64,000 bases of DNA from contig JAUYQP010000013.1 in the NCBI GenBank assembly GCA_030697205.1, positions 186,001-250,000 on the forward strand. The letters are read 5' to 3'. Positions 1-7,495 of the stretch are shown piece by piece. The notes below the pieces were generated by a model, which had not been told where the DNA came from, did no database searches, and worked only from the letters and a program-made list of their open reading frames with translations. Source of the DNA: Mycobacteriales bacterium (GTDB taxonomy: Bacteria; Actinomycetota; Actinomycetes; Mycobacteriales; SCTD01). The position numbers and the translations under genes were made by a program. Position 1 is the stretch's first letter. The number at the start of each line of letters is the position of its first letter.

Positions 1-13
1 TCAGCGCGACCTG

Positions 14-391
14 TCACGGGACCAGACGCGTCGGGGACCCGACGCGTTCCCCCGGGCCGGCGCGCGCCGTCGCGGCCGCTGACCCCAGTCCGGCGAGCGC
101 GCCGGCGGGTCGGACCTCGACGACGACCGTCACCCGGTCGCCGTCGAGCCGGCAGGCGCGGACCCGGGCGCCCACCGCGTCGCCGGCCCGGCGTGCCGCC
201 GCGCAGGCCGCGGTCTCCCCGTCGAGCACCCGGTCGGCTGCGGCCAGCGCGGCGAGATCGGCGGCGGAGGCGGCCCGGTGTCGGGCGACGGCCGCCGCAC
301 CGAGGCCCGCCAGGACGACGGTGGTCCCAGTCAGGACCATCGCCAGGCACAGCACGAGGACCGTGCCCGAGCCGCGGTCGCCGCGCGTCAC
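14..391 (-). CDS. TadE-like Rv3654c-family pilus/secretion protein
   Basis: This 125-residue protein has a short charged N-terminus followed by one hydrophobic segment at about residues 9-35 and a small soluble tail. That layout, and its place as the last gene of a Tad cluster, match the Rv3654c family of TadE-like minor pilins. Such proteins sit in the membrane and are thought to assist assembly of Flp-type pili or a related secretion apparatus. Its start overlaps the stop of the upstream TadE gene by 4 nt (ATGA), so the two are translationally coupled. The family is named from layout and context; its exact role is unknown. Confidence 0.8.
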   Translation of the reverse strand: MTRGDRGSGTVLVLCLAMVLTGTTVVLAGLGAAAVARHRAASAADLAALAAADRVLDGETAACAAARRAGDAVGARVRACRLDGDRVTVVVEVRPAGALAGLGSAAATARAGPGERVGSPTRLVP

Positions 392-753
392 GGGGGCTGC
401 TCGACGAGGGCGAGCGCGCGGGCGCCCACCGGGGTCGCGGGCACCAGGCCGAGGAGCCGACCGAGCGGACGGACCTTGGCGCTGACGAGGACCTCGACGC
501 TGTCGCCGTCGCGTCGCACCCGGACCTCGGCCCCACCGGGCGCGACGGGCCGGGCCGCGGCGGTCGCCGCGCTGATCGACTCGCCCCGGGCGAGCTCCCG
601 CGCCGCTACACGGGCGGCGTCGACGCAGCGCAGTTGGGCGGCGACGCAGGCCAGGACCCAGACACCGAGCAGGAGTACGACGACAAGGGCCGGCAGCGCG
701 ACGGCCGTCTCGGCCGTGGTGGAGCCACGGTCGCGGGTGGTGCGTGGAGCCAT
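388..753 (-). CDS. TadE-family minor pilin
   Basis: The protein has 121 residues. The N-terminus RGSTTAETAVALPALVVVLL is a typical TadE signature: Gly-Ser, then an acidic residue and a long hydrophobic helix at about residues 9-40. The rest is a small soluble domain. I chose the ATG at 753 because the minus-strand sequence GGGGAGGG lies just before it; an in-frame start 51 nt upstream lacks a better site. TadE proteins are minor pilins processed and assembled with Flp pilins. It corresponds in position to Rv3655c of M. tuberculosis. Confidence 0.85.
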   Translation of the reverse strand: MAPRTTRDRGSTTAETAVALPALVVVLLLGVWVLACVAAQLRCVDAARVAARELARGESISAATAAARPVAPGGAEVRVRRDGDSVEVLVSAKVRPLGRLLGLVPATPVGARALALVEQPP

Positions 754-817
754 CTGCCCTCCCCGGGCCGGGCCCGGGCGGCGGTGCGGGGGGCGCACCG
801 CCACCCGGGCAGTCGGG

Positions 818-1060
818 TCAGAACGACAGCCGGAGCGCCCGCCCGATCACCCCCTTCACGATGTCGAGCACCTGGTCACTGGTGATGACCTTGTAGAGGA
901 CACCGCTGAAGCCGCACGCGGCGACGGTGCCCACGGCGTACTCCGCCGTGGTCATGCCGGCCTCGCGGTCTGAGCCCGCGAGGACGCGGGACTGCACGCG
1001 AGTGACGACCGCCAGCGGGGCGGCGGCGAGGGCGGAGCGGGTCTCGGCGAGACGGCGCAT
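818..1060 (-). CDS. DUF4244 Flp-like major pilin
   Basis: This 80-residue protein carries EAGMTTAEYAVGTVAA at about residues 33-48, the DUF4244 signature of actinobacterial Flp-type pilins. A charged leader of about 35 residues precedes the hydrophobic helix, and the Gly-Met bond before TTAEY is the likely prepilin processing site. The start is the ATG at 1060, which follows the minus-strand ribosome site GGAGG by 7 nt. The gene is separated from tadC by 172 nt, so it may have its own promoter, as abundant structural pilins often do. It matches the position of Rv3656c. Confidence 0.88.
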   Translation of the reverse strand: MRRLAETRSALAAAPLAVVTRVQSRVLAGSDREAGMTTAEYAVGTVAACGFSGVLYKVITSDQVLDIVKGVIGRALRLSF

Positions 1061-1232
1061 GGGAGGACCTCCTTGCTGGGCGTCGACGCCGCGGAGGGCG
1101 GCCGGCGCACGGGAGCCAGACGGTTGTCCGACAGCGACCACGCTGGCCCTCCGGTCGAGCCTCCGACAGGGGCCTGGACAGATCTGTGGAGGGACCTGCC
1201 GGCTGTGGACGGCCCGCCCAGGCCCCTGCCGG

Positions 1233-1982
1233 TCACAGCGAGGCAAGCAACGGAGCCACCAGCCCCACGACCACGGGCACGACACCGACGAGGACGAACG
1301 CCGGGAGGAAGCAGACGGCCAGCGGTCCGACGGCGAGCACGCCCGCCCGGCGGGCCGCCTTCTCGCCTCGGCCCCGGGCGGCGGCGCGCGCCTCGTCGGC
1401 GACCCGTACGACAGCCACCGCCACCGGCGCACCGCTGCGGGCGCTGCGCGAGAGCGCTCTCGCCACCGGCGCGAGCGGGTCGTCGGGGTCGACGGCCAGA
1501 CCGGCCCAAGCCTCCTCGGCAGGGCCGCCGACGGCGAGCGCACCCGACACCCTTGCCAGCCGCTGGCCGATCGGTCCGCCGACGGCGGCACCCACCGCGG
1601 TCGACGCGCCGGCCAGCGTGGCACCTCCGGCGAGACAGGCCGCGAGCAGATCGAGCGCGAGCGGGAGGTCAGCCTCGAGACGACGGCGCTCCTCACACAC
1701 CGCGGCAGGCTCGAGCCGACGAAGCGCTCGGGGTCCGAGCAGCGCCGTAGCCGCGCCGAGGACGAGACCGACGGCTCCGCCGAGCAGCAGCACCAGGGCC
1801 GCTGCGGCGAGGGCGCACGCAGCGGCGGAGCGGGCCGCATCGGGAAGAGGTGGCCCGGGGTCGGGGGGACCGGCGGTGACGGGTCGGGCCGCCACGCGGC
1901 CCAGCCGGTCCACCGGCCGGGTGCCGGGACGCAGCAGGAGGAGCAGCGCGACTCCCGCCAGCACGGCGGCGAGCGCCGTCAT
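1233..1982 (-). CDS. tadC: TadC-like type II secretion F domain protein
   Basis: A membrane protein of 249 residues with hydrophobic segments near the N-terminus, in the middle and at the C-terminus, separated by a soluble part that includes LEADLPLALDLLAACLAGGATL, as in T2SF proteins. It would form the inner-membrane platform of the Tad pilus together with TadB. The start is taken as the ATG at 1982, which overlaps the TadB stop (ATGA); a longer reading would overlap TadB further. The Ala and Arg content is high, as in neighbouring genes. It corresponds to Rv3657c. Confidence 0.85.
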   Translation of the reverse strand: MTALAAVLAGVALLLLLRPGTRPVDRLGRVAARPVTAGPPDPGPPLPDAARSAAACALAAAALVLLLGGAVGLVLGAATALLGPRALRRLEPAAVCEERRRLEADLPLALDLLAACLAGGATLAGASTAVGAAVGGPIGQRLARVSGALAVGGPAEEAWAGLAVDPDDPLAPVARALSRSARSGAPVAVAVVRVADEARAAARGRGEKAARRAGVLAVGPLAVCFLPAFVLVGVVPVVVGLVAPLLASL

Positions 1983-2788
1983 GCCGCCAGCGCCCGCCGT
2001 ACGAGAGCACGGGTCCACAGCAGGCCGAGTAGGTCGAGGACCACCCCGGCGACGAGGCAGACCGCGCCGACCGGGGTGTGCAGCAGGACCTGCAACGGGT
2101 CACCGCCGAGCCCTGCGGCGAGGCCGACCCCCGCGACGGGGAGGACCGCGAGCAGCCCGGCGGTGGCCCTCGGACCCGCGAGCTCGGACTCCAACGCGCG
2201 CCGGCGGTCGGCGTCGGCGACGAGCCCCTCCGCGATCCGCTCGACGGCGGCAGCCAGACCGCTGCCCGTGCCGGAGCAGACCCGCCAGCACACGGCGAGC
2301 GAGCCGAGCAGCGCGCAGCCGTCCGTCGACATCAACGCCGCGGGCACGTCACCGCCGAGCGACGCCGCCTGCGACGCCCGCCGCAACGCGGTCCCGACCG
2401 GACCGGTCGCCTGCTCGGCCGCGACACCCAAGGCATCACCCGGGGTCCGGCCGGCCCGCAGCTCGGAGCCGAGCGCCTGCACGGCCTCGACCGCACGCCG
2501 CTGCTCGCGAGCGGTCCTGACCGCACGCGTCCGCTCGCGCCGCGCGCTGCGCACGACGAGGGCGGCCACGGGGGCGAGCAGCGCGGCCACCGGGCCGCCA
2601 AGCAGCAGGCCGCCCGCGGCCACGGTGCCGGCGAGGACAGCGGGGTGCCGCACCCACTCGGGCGCGCGCCGCGGCACTGCGGCGCCCGGCGTGAGCACCC
2701 CGCGCCCCTGCGCACCCGCGAGGCCACCGCTCACCGACAGCCCTGCCGACAGGGCGGCGAGGACGGCCGCGAGGGCGACCGCCGTCAC
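1979..2788 (-). CDS. tadB: TadB-like type II secretion F domain protein
   Basis: This 269-residue membrane protein has N-terminal helices, a central T2SF cytoplasmic domain (around LGSELRAGRTPGDALGVAAE) and two C-terminal helices. It pairs with TadC as the platform on which the TadA ATPase acts. The GTG start at 2788 overlaps the TadA stop codon (GTGA), so the tadA-tadB-tadC genes form a coupled chain. It is the counterpart of Rv3658c. The family assignment is firm from hydrophobicity pattern plus order; no catalytic residues are expected. Confidence 0.87.
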   Translation of the reverse strand: MTAVALAAVLAALSAGLSVSGGLAGAQGRGVLTPGAAVPRRAPEWVRHPAVLAGTVAAGGLLLGGPVAALLAPVAALVVRSARRERTRAVRTAREQRRAVEAVQALGSELRAGRTPGDALGVAAEQATGPVGTALRRASQAASLGGDVPAALMSTDGCALLGSLAVCWRVCSGTGSGLAAAVERIAEGLVADADRRRALESELAGPRATAGLLAVLPVAGVGLAAGLGGDPLQVLLHTPVGAVCLVAGVVLDLLGLLWTRALVRRALAA

Positions 2789-3942
2789 GGGGCGCCGAGC
2801 AGGTCGGCCAGCCCCGCAGCGGCAGGTCCGGCGCCACCGCCCGCGGACCGGCCGTCCCAGGTCCAGGCAGGAACGGCCGCCACGAGCCGGTCGGTGCGGA
2901 CGAGCAGCGCGACCTCCGCCACACGTCGGCGACCCCCCACCCGGGCCAGGTGCACGACGACCCGCAGCCCCGAGGCGAGCTGGCTGTGCAGGGCGTCGCG
3001 GCCGAGCCCGGCCACTGCCGCGAGGGCCTCGAGGCGAGCGGGGACGTCGGTGCTGGAGTTGGCGTGGAGGGTGCCGCAGCCGCCCTCGTGCCCGGTGTTG
3101 AGGGCGGCGAGCAGGTCGACGACCTCCGCGCCCCGGACCTCACCGACGACGAGCCGGTCCGGCCGCATCCGCAGGGCCTGGCGGACGAGGTCGCGCAGCG
3201 CCACCTCACCGGCGCCCTCGACGTTGGGCGGTCGTGCCTCGAGCCGGACCACGTGGGGATGGGCGGGAGCGAGCTCGCCCACGTCCTCGACGAGCAGCAG
3301 GCGCTCGCGGGGGTCGGCGAGCGACAGCAGGGCGGTGAGCAGCGTCGTCTTGCCGGTGCCGGTGCCGCCCGTGACGAGGAACGCCGCCCGCGACGCGACC
3401 AGCGACCGCAGCAGCAGCGCCCCGTCCGGGGGGACGGTCGCCGTCGCGACCAGCTCCTCGACGCTGAGCACGGTGCTGCGCGCCACGCGCAGCGACAGCA
3501 GGGTGCCGCTCGGCGAGAGCGGCGGCAGCACCGCGTGCAGCCGCACACCGCCGGGCAACCGCGCGTCGACCCACGGCTGGGCGTCGTCGAGACGGCGGCC
3601 GGTCGGCGCGGCGAGCCGCGCGGCGAGCCGCCGCACCGAGGCCTCGTCCGGGAAGCGCACGTCGACCCGCTCGAGCCCGCCGCCCCGGTCGACCCAGACC
3701 TCGCGCGGGCCGTTGACGAGCACGTCGGTGACGGCAGGGTCGGCGAGCAAGGACTCGAGCGGGCCGGTCCCGACGATCTCCGACTGCAACGCCCGCAGCA
3801 CCGCGAGCAGGTCGCCGTCACCCCGCAAGGCGCCGCCCTCGCTCTGCAACGCCGCCGACACGACAGCCGGCGTCGGCGGGCCACCCGACGAGGCCACGCG
3901 ACGGCGCACCCGGTCGAGCAGCTCGGGGTCGAGGCCGCTCAC
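2785..3942 (-). CDS. tadA: TadA-family secretion ATPase
   Basis: A GspE/VirB11-type ATPase of 385 residues that powers pilus assembly. Walker A is GGTGTGKTTLL in the middle of the protein. It is followed by the Asp box in LLLVEDVGELAPAHPHVVRLE, a Walker B/Glu region GEVRGAEVVDLLAALNTGHEG and a His box GTLHANS. I place the start at the GTG at 3942, because it overlaps the stop of the upstream ssd gene in the GTGA arrangement used throughout this operon. An ATG 60 nt further upstream would add an Arg-rich stretch with no family counterpart. It equals Rv3659c in position. Confidence 0.93.
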   Translation of the reverse strand: MSGLDPELLDRVRRRVASSGGPPTPAVVSAALQSEGGALRGDGDLLAVLRALQSEIVGTGPLESLLADPAVTDVLVNGPREVWVDRGGGLERVDVRFPDEASVRRLAARLAAPTGRRLDDAQPWVDARLPGGVRLHAVLPPLSPSGTLLSLRVARSTVLSVEELVATATVPPDGALLLRSLVASRAAFLVTGGTGTGKTTLLTALLSLADPRERLLLVEDVGELAPAHPHVVRLEARPPNVEGAGEVALRDLVRQALRMRPDRLVVGEVRGAEVVDLLAALNTGHEGGCGTLHANSSTDVPARLEALAAVAGLGRDALHSQLASGLRVVVHLARVGGRRRVAEVALLVRTDRLVAAVPAWTWDGRSAGGGAGPAAAGLADLLGAP

Positions 3943-5075
3943 GCCGCGAGGCGTCCGGGCACCGAGCGCTCGCGACAGCACTCCTCCACGAGCCGGTCGC
4001 ACAGCCCCGCGAGCGGTCCGCCGGCCCGGCGTCCCGGCGGGTCGCCACGATCGAGCTGCGCGTCAAGGTGGCGCTCCGCACGCATCTCCCCGGCGAGGGG
4101 GAGCCCCAGCGCACGGGCGATCTCGCCACCACCGAGGCCGAGTGGTGACGGTCCGCGCACGACGACGCGCAGGTCGCGGCAGAGCAGTCCGACCGATGAG
4201 GCGACCCTCGAGGCCGCGGCGGCCGCCCGCACCTCGGCCGGGACGACCAGCAGCGTCGTGGTCGCCGCGGCCAGGGCGACGCGACCGGCGGCGTCCGGTC
4301 GACGGGGGAGGTCCACCACCACTAGGTCGTGGCCGCGGCGCGCAGCCCCGAGCACCGCTTCCATCGCCTCGGGCGGCACGGAGTGGGCATGACCGCGGTC
4401 CCACGACAGCACGCCCGCGCCCGACATGACCGGCACCGCGGCGGCCAGCGCGGGCGCCGACAGCCGACCCTGGGTGCCCGACAGCTCGGGCCAGCGCGGC
4501 CCCGGGTCGGACTCGCCACCGAGCACGAGGTCGACGCCACCTCCCAGCGGGTCACCGTCGACGAGCAGCGCCCGCTGCCCCCGGCGTACGCCTGCGAGGG
4601 CCAACCCGACGGCGAGGGTCGTCGCCCCGGCCCCTCCCCTGCCCCCGACGACGGCGAGCAGCGGCGCAAGGTCGGCCGCACCGTCGCGCGCGTCCGCCAG
4701 CGCGGTGGTCACCTCGGCCTCGTGGTCGGGCAGGAACCACACGTGCTCGGCACCGAGGCCGACCGCGCGCTGCCAGACGCCGCCATCGTCGAGGTCGGCA
4801 CCCAGCAGCACGACACCGGCGCGGCGCGGCAGCTGGGCGCGCAGAGCCGCCGCGACCTGGTCGGCGCCGACGAGGACGACCGGGGCGGTCGGCCAGGAAC
4901 GGCGCGCCGCTCCTGCGTCGGCGACCACCTCGGGGACGGTCCCCGCGGCAGCCGCCAGCCGCAGGACGTCGTCGAGCAGCACCGGGTCGCCGGTCACCAC
5001 CAGCGGACGGGCGGGCAGTGGAGCGGGCACGGGGGCCTCCGAGGGTCCGGGCCGCGCGCGTCCGCGGCCGCCCAT
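3939..5075 (-). CDS. ssd: Ssd/CpaE-like septum-site-determining protein
   Basis: A 378-residue ParA/MinD-superfamily protein of the CpaE/TadZ branch. The first 120 residues resemble a degenerate receiver-like domain; the ATPase-like domain begins at LLAVVGGRGGAGATTLAVG. The P-loop is deviant: the usual GKT/S is GATT, so the conserved lysine is absent, as I recall for Rv3660c. Its role is probably to position the Tad machinery or to influence septum placement. It is the first gene of the minus-strand pilus operon. The next structure upstream on the same strand is the 6C RNA, as in mycobacteria and Streptomyces. Confidence 0.88.
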   Translation of the reverse strand: MGGRGRARPGPSEAPVPAPLPARPLVVTGDPVLLDDVLRLAAAAGTVPEVVADAGAARRSWPTAPVVLVGADQVAAALRAQLPRRAGVVLLGADLDDGGVWQRAVGLGAEHVWFLPDHEAEVTTALADARDGAADLAPLLAVVGGRGGAGATTLAVGLALAGVRRGQRALLVDGDPLGGGVDLVLGGESDPGPRWPELSGTQGRLSAPALAAAVPVMSGAGVLSWDRGHAHSVPPEAMEAVLGAARRGHDLVVVDLPRRPDAAGRVALAAATTTLLVVPAEVRAAAAASRVASSVGLLCRDLRVVVRGPSPLGLGGGEIARALGLPLAGEMRAERHLDAQLDRGDPPGRRAGGPLAGLCDRLVEECCRERSVPGRLAA

Positions 5076-5137
5076 GACCCTGGGCGCAGCACCTGCCGGC
5101 CGCTAGGGGGTCCCACGGATCTGTGGAGAAGCCAGCC

Positions 5138-5225
5138 GGACAGCGGACGACCCCCCGCCGGGGGGGGTGGCGGGGGGTCGTCACGCTGGAGCCCTGCTCC
5201 GGGGGGGGTGAGCAGGGCCCGATCC
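5138..5225 (-). ncRNA. 6C small RNA
   Basis: On the minus strand two perfect hairpins follow each other, each with a run of eight cytosines in its loop. The first has 9-bp arms at 5210-5218 and 5191-5199 around ACCCCCCCCG. The second has 14-bp arms at 5169-5182 and 5146-5159 around ACCCCCCCC. Two stem-loops with at least six loop cytosines define the actinobacterial 6C RNA (B11 in M. tuberculosis), and its usual place, between ssd and the HAD hydrolase gene, is met exactly. C-rich loops are thought to pair with G-rich ribosome sites. The exact ends are estimates; I could not pick out its promoter with confidence. Confidence 0.9.
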
Positions 5226-5327
5226 GGAAGGGGGACGACACGTGCTAGCGACATCCGCCCTGACGACGTTCTCCCCGCGACGCAAGGCCCCAAACGTGGC
5301 CCTCACCGCCACAGGACCCTTCCCCCG

Positions 5328-5333
5328 TAGGTT
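5328..5333 (+). promoter_or_regulatory. -10 box of the HAD hydrolase gene (leaderless)
   Basis: TAGGTT lies 7 nt before the GTG start at 5341, so transcription should begin at or next to the start codon. The same spacing recurs at many genes in this window. Confidence 0.65.
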
Positions 5334-5340
5334 GCGGGGT

Positions 5341-6138
5341 GTGACCCGTGCCGCCGCGTTCTTCGACCTGGACAAGACCGTCATCGCCAAGAGCTCGACG
5401 CTGGCGTTCGGCAGGCACTTCTACAAGGGCGGGCTCGTCAACCGCCGGGCCGTCCTCAAGAGCTCCTTCGCGCAGTTCGTCTACCTGCTGCAGGGCGCCG
5501 ACGAGGACTCGATGGACAAGATGCGCGACTACCTCAAGGCGCTGTGCGCGGGGTGGGACGTCCAGCAGGTGCACGACATCGTCGCCGAGACCCTGCACGA
5601 GCTCATCGAGCCGATGGTCTACGACGAGGCGGTGGCGCTGTTCGAGGAGCACCGCGCCGCCGGCCGCGACGTCGTGCTGGTCAGCTCGAGCGGCGAGGAG
5701 GTCGTCGGCCCCATCGGCGAGATGCTCGGGGTCGACCGGGTCATCGCGACCCGGATGGTCGTCGAGGACGGGAAGTACACCGGCGACATCGCCTTCTACT
5801 GCTACGGCGAGGGCAAGGCCGTGGCGATCCGCGACCTCGCCCAGACCGCGGGCTACGACCTCGCCGAGTGCTACTCCTACAGCGACTCCGCGACCGACGT
5901 GCCGATGCTCGCGGCCGTCGGTCACCCCTTCGCGGTCAACCCGGACAAGGCGCTGCGCAAGCTCGCCACGGAGCGCGACTGGCCGGTGCTCGTCTTCGCC
6001 CGGCCAGTGCGGCTGCGAGACCGGATCCCCGCTCTGAGCGCCCCGCCGGCACCCGTCCTGGGAGCCGGCGCGGTGGTCGCCGTCGGCGTCGCCGGGCTCG
6101 CGTGGGCGGCCGCGCGCCGGTCCCGACGAGGTCTGTGA
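5341..6138 (+). CDS. HAD-IB family hydrolase (SerB-like phosphatase)
   Basis: This 265-residue protein begins AAAFFDLDKTVIAKSS, the HAD motif I DxDxT with both aspartates. Motif II is LVSSSGEEV. Motif IV lies around YSYSDSATDVPMLAAVGHPFAVNPD. A C-terminal hydrophobic stretch (about residues 235-255) suggests a membrane tail. Family members act on small phosphate esters; the substrate is unknown, and related proteins include CDC48-like and SerB-like phosphatases. The GTG at 5341 is preferred to a start 99 nt upstream, since TAGGTT sits 7 nt before it and the upstream segment is not conserved-looking. It is the Rv3661 counterpart. Confidence 0.9.
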   Translation: MTRAAAFFDLDKTVIAKSSTLAFGRHFYKGGLVNRRAVLKSSFAQFVYLLQGADEDSMDKMRDYLKALCAGWDVQQVHDIVAETLHELIEPMVYDEAVALFEEHRAAGRDVVLVSSSGEEVVGPIGEMLGVDRVIATRMVVEDGKYTGDIAFYCYGEGKAVAIRDLAQTAGYDLAECYSYSDSATDVPMLAAVGHPFAVNPDKALRKLATERDWPVLVFARPVRLRDRIPALSAPPAPVLGAGAVVAVGVAGLAWAAARRSRRGL

Positions 6139-6149
6139 CCGTCGTCACA
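6134..6149. promoter_or_regulatory. Perfect CRP/GlxR-type operator
   Basis: TGTGACCGTCGTCACA is a perfect TGTGA-N6-TCACA palindrome, the known CRP/GlxR box. It covers the stop codon of the HAD gene and is centred about 50 nt before the predicted start of the RNA that follows. Crp is encoded at 26303. Confidence 0.7.
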
Positions 6150-6156
6150 TTGGGTC

Positions 6157-6185
6157 TTGCGCACGGCGCTGACCGGGCGTACAAC
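6157..6185 (+). promoter_or_regulatory. Promoter of the Ms1-like RNA (-35 TTGCGC, 17 bp, -10 TACAAC)
   Basis: TTGCGC at 6157-6162 and TACAAC at 6180-6185 are separated by exactly 17 bp, an unusually complete sigma-70-type layout for this window. The expected start is near 6191, directly ahead of a stable 5' hairpin. Confidence 0.55.
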
Positions 6186-6190
6186 TGAGT

Positions 6191-6416
6191 CACGGACCAC
6201 CGCCAGCGGGCGGACGAAGATCCCTCCGACGGCGGTCCGTGCAGGAGTTCCGAGCACCCACGTGCGACCAGCCGCGAGAGGCACGTCGAGCGGGCCCACC
6301 CGCCGCCATCCGAGAGGACCGTCCACCGGGCCCGGTACGACGATCAGGACAGCACGCATGGTCACTCGAATCGACTGCATGGCGACGGGGGCGCCCCTCA
6401 CGGGACGCCCCCGTTC
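6191..6416 (+). ncRNA. Ms1/6S-like small RNA candidate
   Basis: No credible reading frame fills the space between the HAD gene and the convergent Fic-like gene. It holds a promoter, a 5' hairpin (ACGGACC at 6192-6198 with GGTCCGT at 6234-6240, extended by CGCC/GGCG) and a strong terminator at 6385-6414. The transcript would be about 225 nt. In M. tuberculosis the abundant RNA MTS2823, homologue of M. smegmatis Ms1, lies between the orthologous pair Rv3661 and Rv3662c. A 6S-like RNA has also been proposed at the matching Streptomyces site. The identification rests on synteny and signals; I did not fold it or compare sequence. Confidence 0.6.
6385..6414 (+). terminator. Intrinsic terminator hairpin
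   Basis: ACGGGGGCG (6385-6393) and CGCCCCCGT (6406-6414) form a perfect 9-bp stem with a 12-nt loop. It can end the plus-strand RNA and the convergent minus-strand Fic-like gene. Confidence 0.7.
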
Positions 6417-6437
6417 CGTCATGCCCGGGTCCGCGCG

Positions 6438-7274
6438 CTAGACCGTCCCGCGCTGGATCGCCTCGCAGACCGCGACGCCCTCGCGCGCCCCGAGCGCCAC
6501 CGCCTGCGCGCAGTGGCCCACCCACGCGGCGACGCCGTCGGGGCCGCCCTCGACGTAGCCCACCGCCGCGTCCTGGTAGGCGTGGTGCAGCTCGACGTGA
6601 CCCACCTCGGGGGCGCTGACCGCCTTCGGGTCCAGGCCGCGCTCGATGAGCACCAGCCGGGCCGCGGCCCTCGCGACCAGCCCGTCGAGGCTCCCGAAGG
6701 CGCGCAGCGCCAGCAGCTCGCCGTGCACGACCGCGGCGACGACGACGGCCGGTGCGGTGGTGCTGAGGACGACCCTGGCCAGGCCGTCGAGACGCGCCGC
6801 GACCTCCAGCGGAGCGGGTGGCGGTCCCAGCCGGAGCGGGTCGTCGTACGACGCTGTCGCGTCCGTGCGCGGGCGCCCCAGCAGGTCAGGGTCGCTGACC
6901 AGCTCCGACGCCGCGATGACGTGCAGCCGGGCGAGCGCCTGCTTGGGGCTGTGGCGCCAGGACGCGACGACGCTGCCGAGGTCGGCGTGCAACCGGACGG
7001 CGGCGGTGACGATCGTCGCGGCCCGCTCGTCGTGGTCGGCCCGGTCGACGGGAGTGCCCGCGAGCAGCTGGCCGCGCAACCGCTCGAGCTCGATGCCGGC
7101 GCCCTCGAGCTGCGCACTCGCGCGGGCGCCGCGCAGCGCCGACTCGGCGGTGACCTCGGCCGACCGGCGGCGCAGGACCCGGTGCGACAGCAGGCCGTCG
7201 ACCGCGGCGCGCGCCTCCGCCACCGCCTCGGCGACACCGGGGAGAGCGAGCAGAGGGGCGAGCGGATCGGTCAC
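6438..7274 (-). CDS. Fic-like N-terminal domain protein (Rv3662c family, 'oxidoreductase')
   Basis: This 278-residue, helix-rich soluble protein is conserved beside the HAD gene in actinobacteria, where databases often label it oxidoreductase without evidence. Residues around ALRGARASAQLEGAGIELERLR resemble the substrate-recognition segment of Fic N-terminal domains, but no Fic catalytic motif HPFxxGNG is visible. Its biochemical role is therefore unknown. The GTG at 7274 is chosen because TAGCGT lies 7 nt upstream on the minus strand (leaderless). The longer reading adds a Gly/Arg-rich stretch overlapping that promoter. Confidence 0.75.
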   Translation of the reverse strand: MTDPLAPLLALPGVAEAVAEARAAVDGLLSHRVLRRRSAEVTAESALRGARASAQLEGAGIELERLRGQLLAGTPVDRADHDERAATIVTAAVRLHADLGSVVASWRHSPKQALARLHVIAASELVSDPDLLGRPRTDATASYDDPLRLGPPPAPLEVAARLDGLARVVLSTTAPAVVVAAVVHGELLALRAFGSLDGLVARAAARLVLIERGLDPKAVSAPEVGHVELHHAYQDAAVGYVEGGPDGVAAWVGHCAQAVALGAREGVAVCEAIQRGTV

Positions 7275-7281
7275 TCCCTCG

Positions 7282-7287
7282 ACGCTA
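7282..7287 (-). promoter_or_regulatory. -10 box of the Fic-like gene (leaderless)
   Basis: The minus strand reads TAGCGT, then 7 nt, then the GTG at 7274. Confidence 0.6.
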
Positions 7288-7339
7288 GCCGCCCGGCCGC
7301 GCCCGGGCGCCAGGCCCACCCCCACCGCCCCACCCCCAG

Positions 7340-7402
7340 ATCAGGTGATCGACAGGTGGTCTGCACGCGACACACCGGCGAGTCCCGTGCAGGTCACCTG
7401 AT
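7340..7402. repeat. Intergenic palindromic element, 63 bp
   Basis: ATCAGGTGA at 7340-7348 and TCACCTGAT at 7394-7402 are perfect 9-bp inverted arms enclosing 45 bp. It lies between the broken anti-sigma gene and the Fic-like gene and abuts the 72-bp element. I see one copy in the window. Confidence 0.6.
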
Positions 7403-7474
7403 GATCAACAGCACATTGTGCTCGACGCCCACGCTCGCGCCCGGCGCACAGCGCGTGCACATGTGCTGTTGATC
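7403..7474. repeat. 72-bp dispersed palindromic element, copy 1
   Basis: GATCAACAGCACAT (7403-7416) and ATGTGCTGTTGATC (7461-7474) are perfect 14-bp inverted arms. A second element of identical length sits at 44936-45007, with the core CACGCTCGCGC at the same offset. It could act as a terminator or be a small non-autonomous repeat. Confidence 0.85.
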
Positions 7475-7495
7475 TCGGGTCGGCAGGCACTGGGG

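Noticed and set aside
1170-1220. DnaA-box-like CTGTGGAC and ATCTGTGGAG sequences (also near 5120)
   Set aside because: They are isolated and do not match the actinobacterial DnaA box well; no origin genes are near.
927-3101. A 724-codon open frame on the plus strand across the tad genes
   Set aside because: It is Arg/Pro/Ala-rich noise antisense to tadC, tadB and tadA, whose motifs are intact on the other strand. Long empty frames are expected at this GC.
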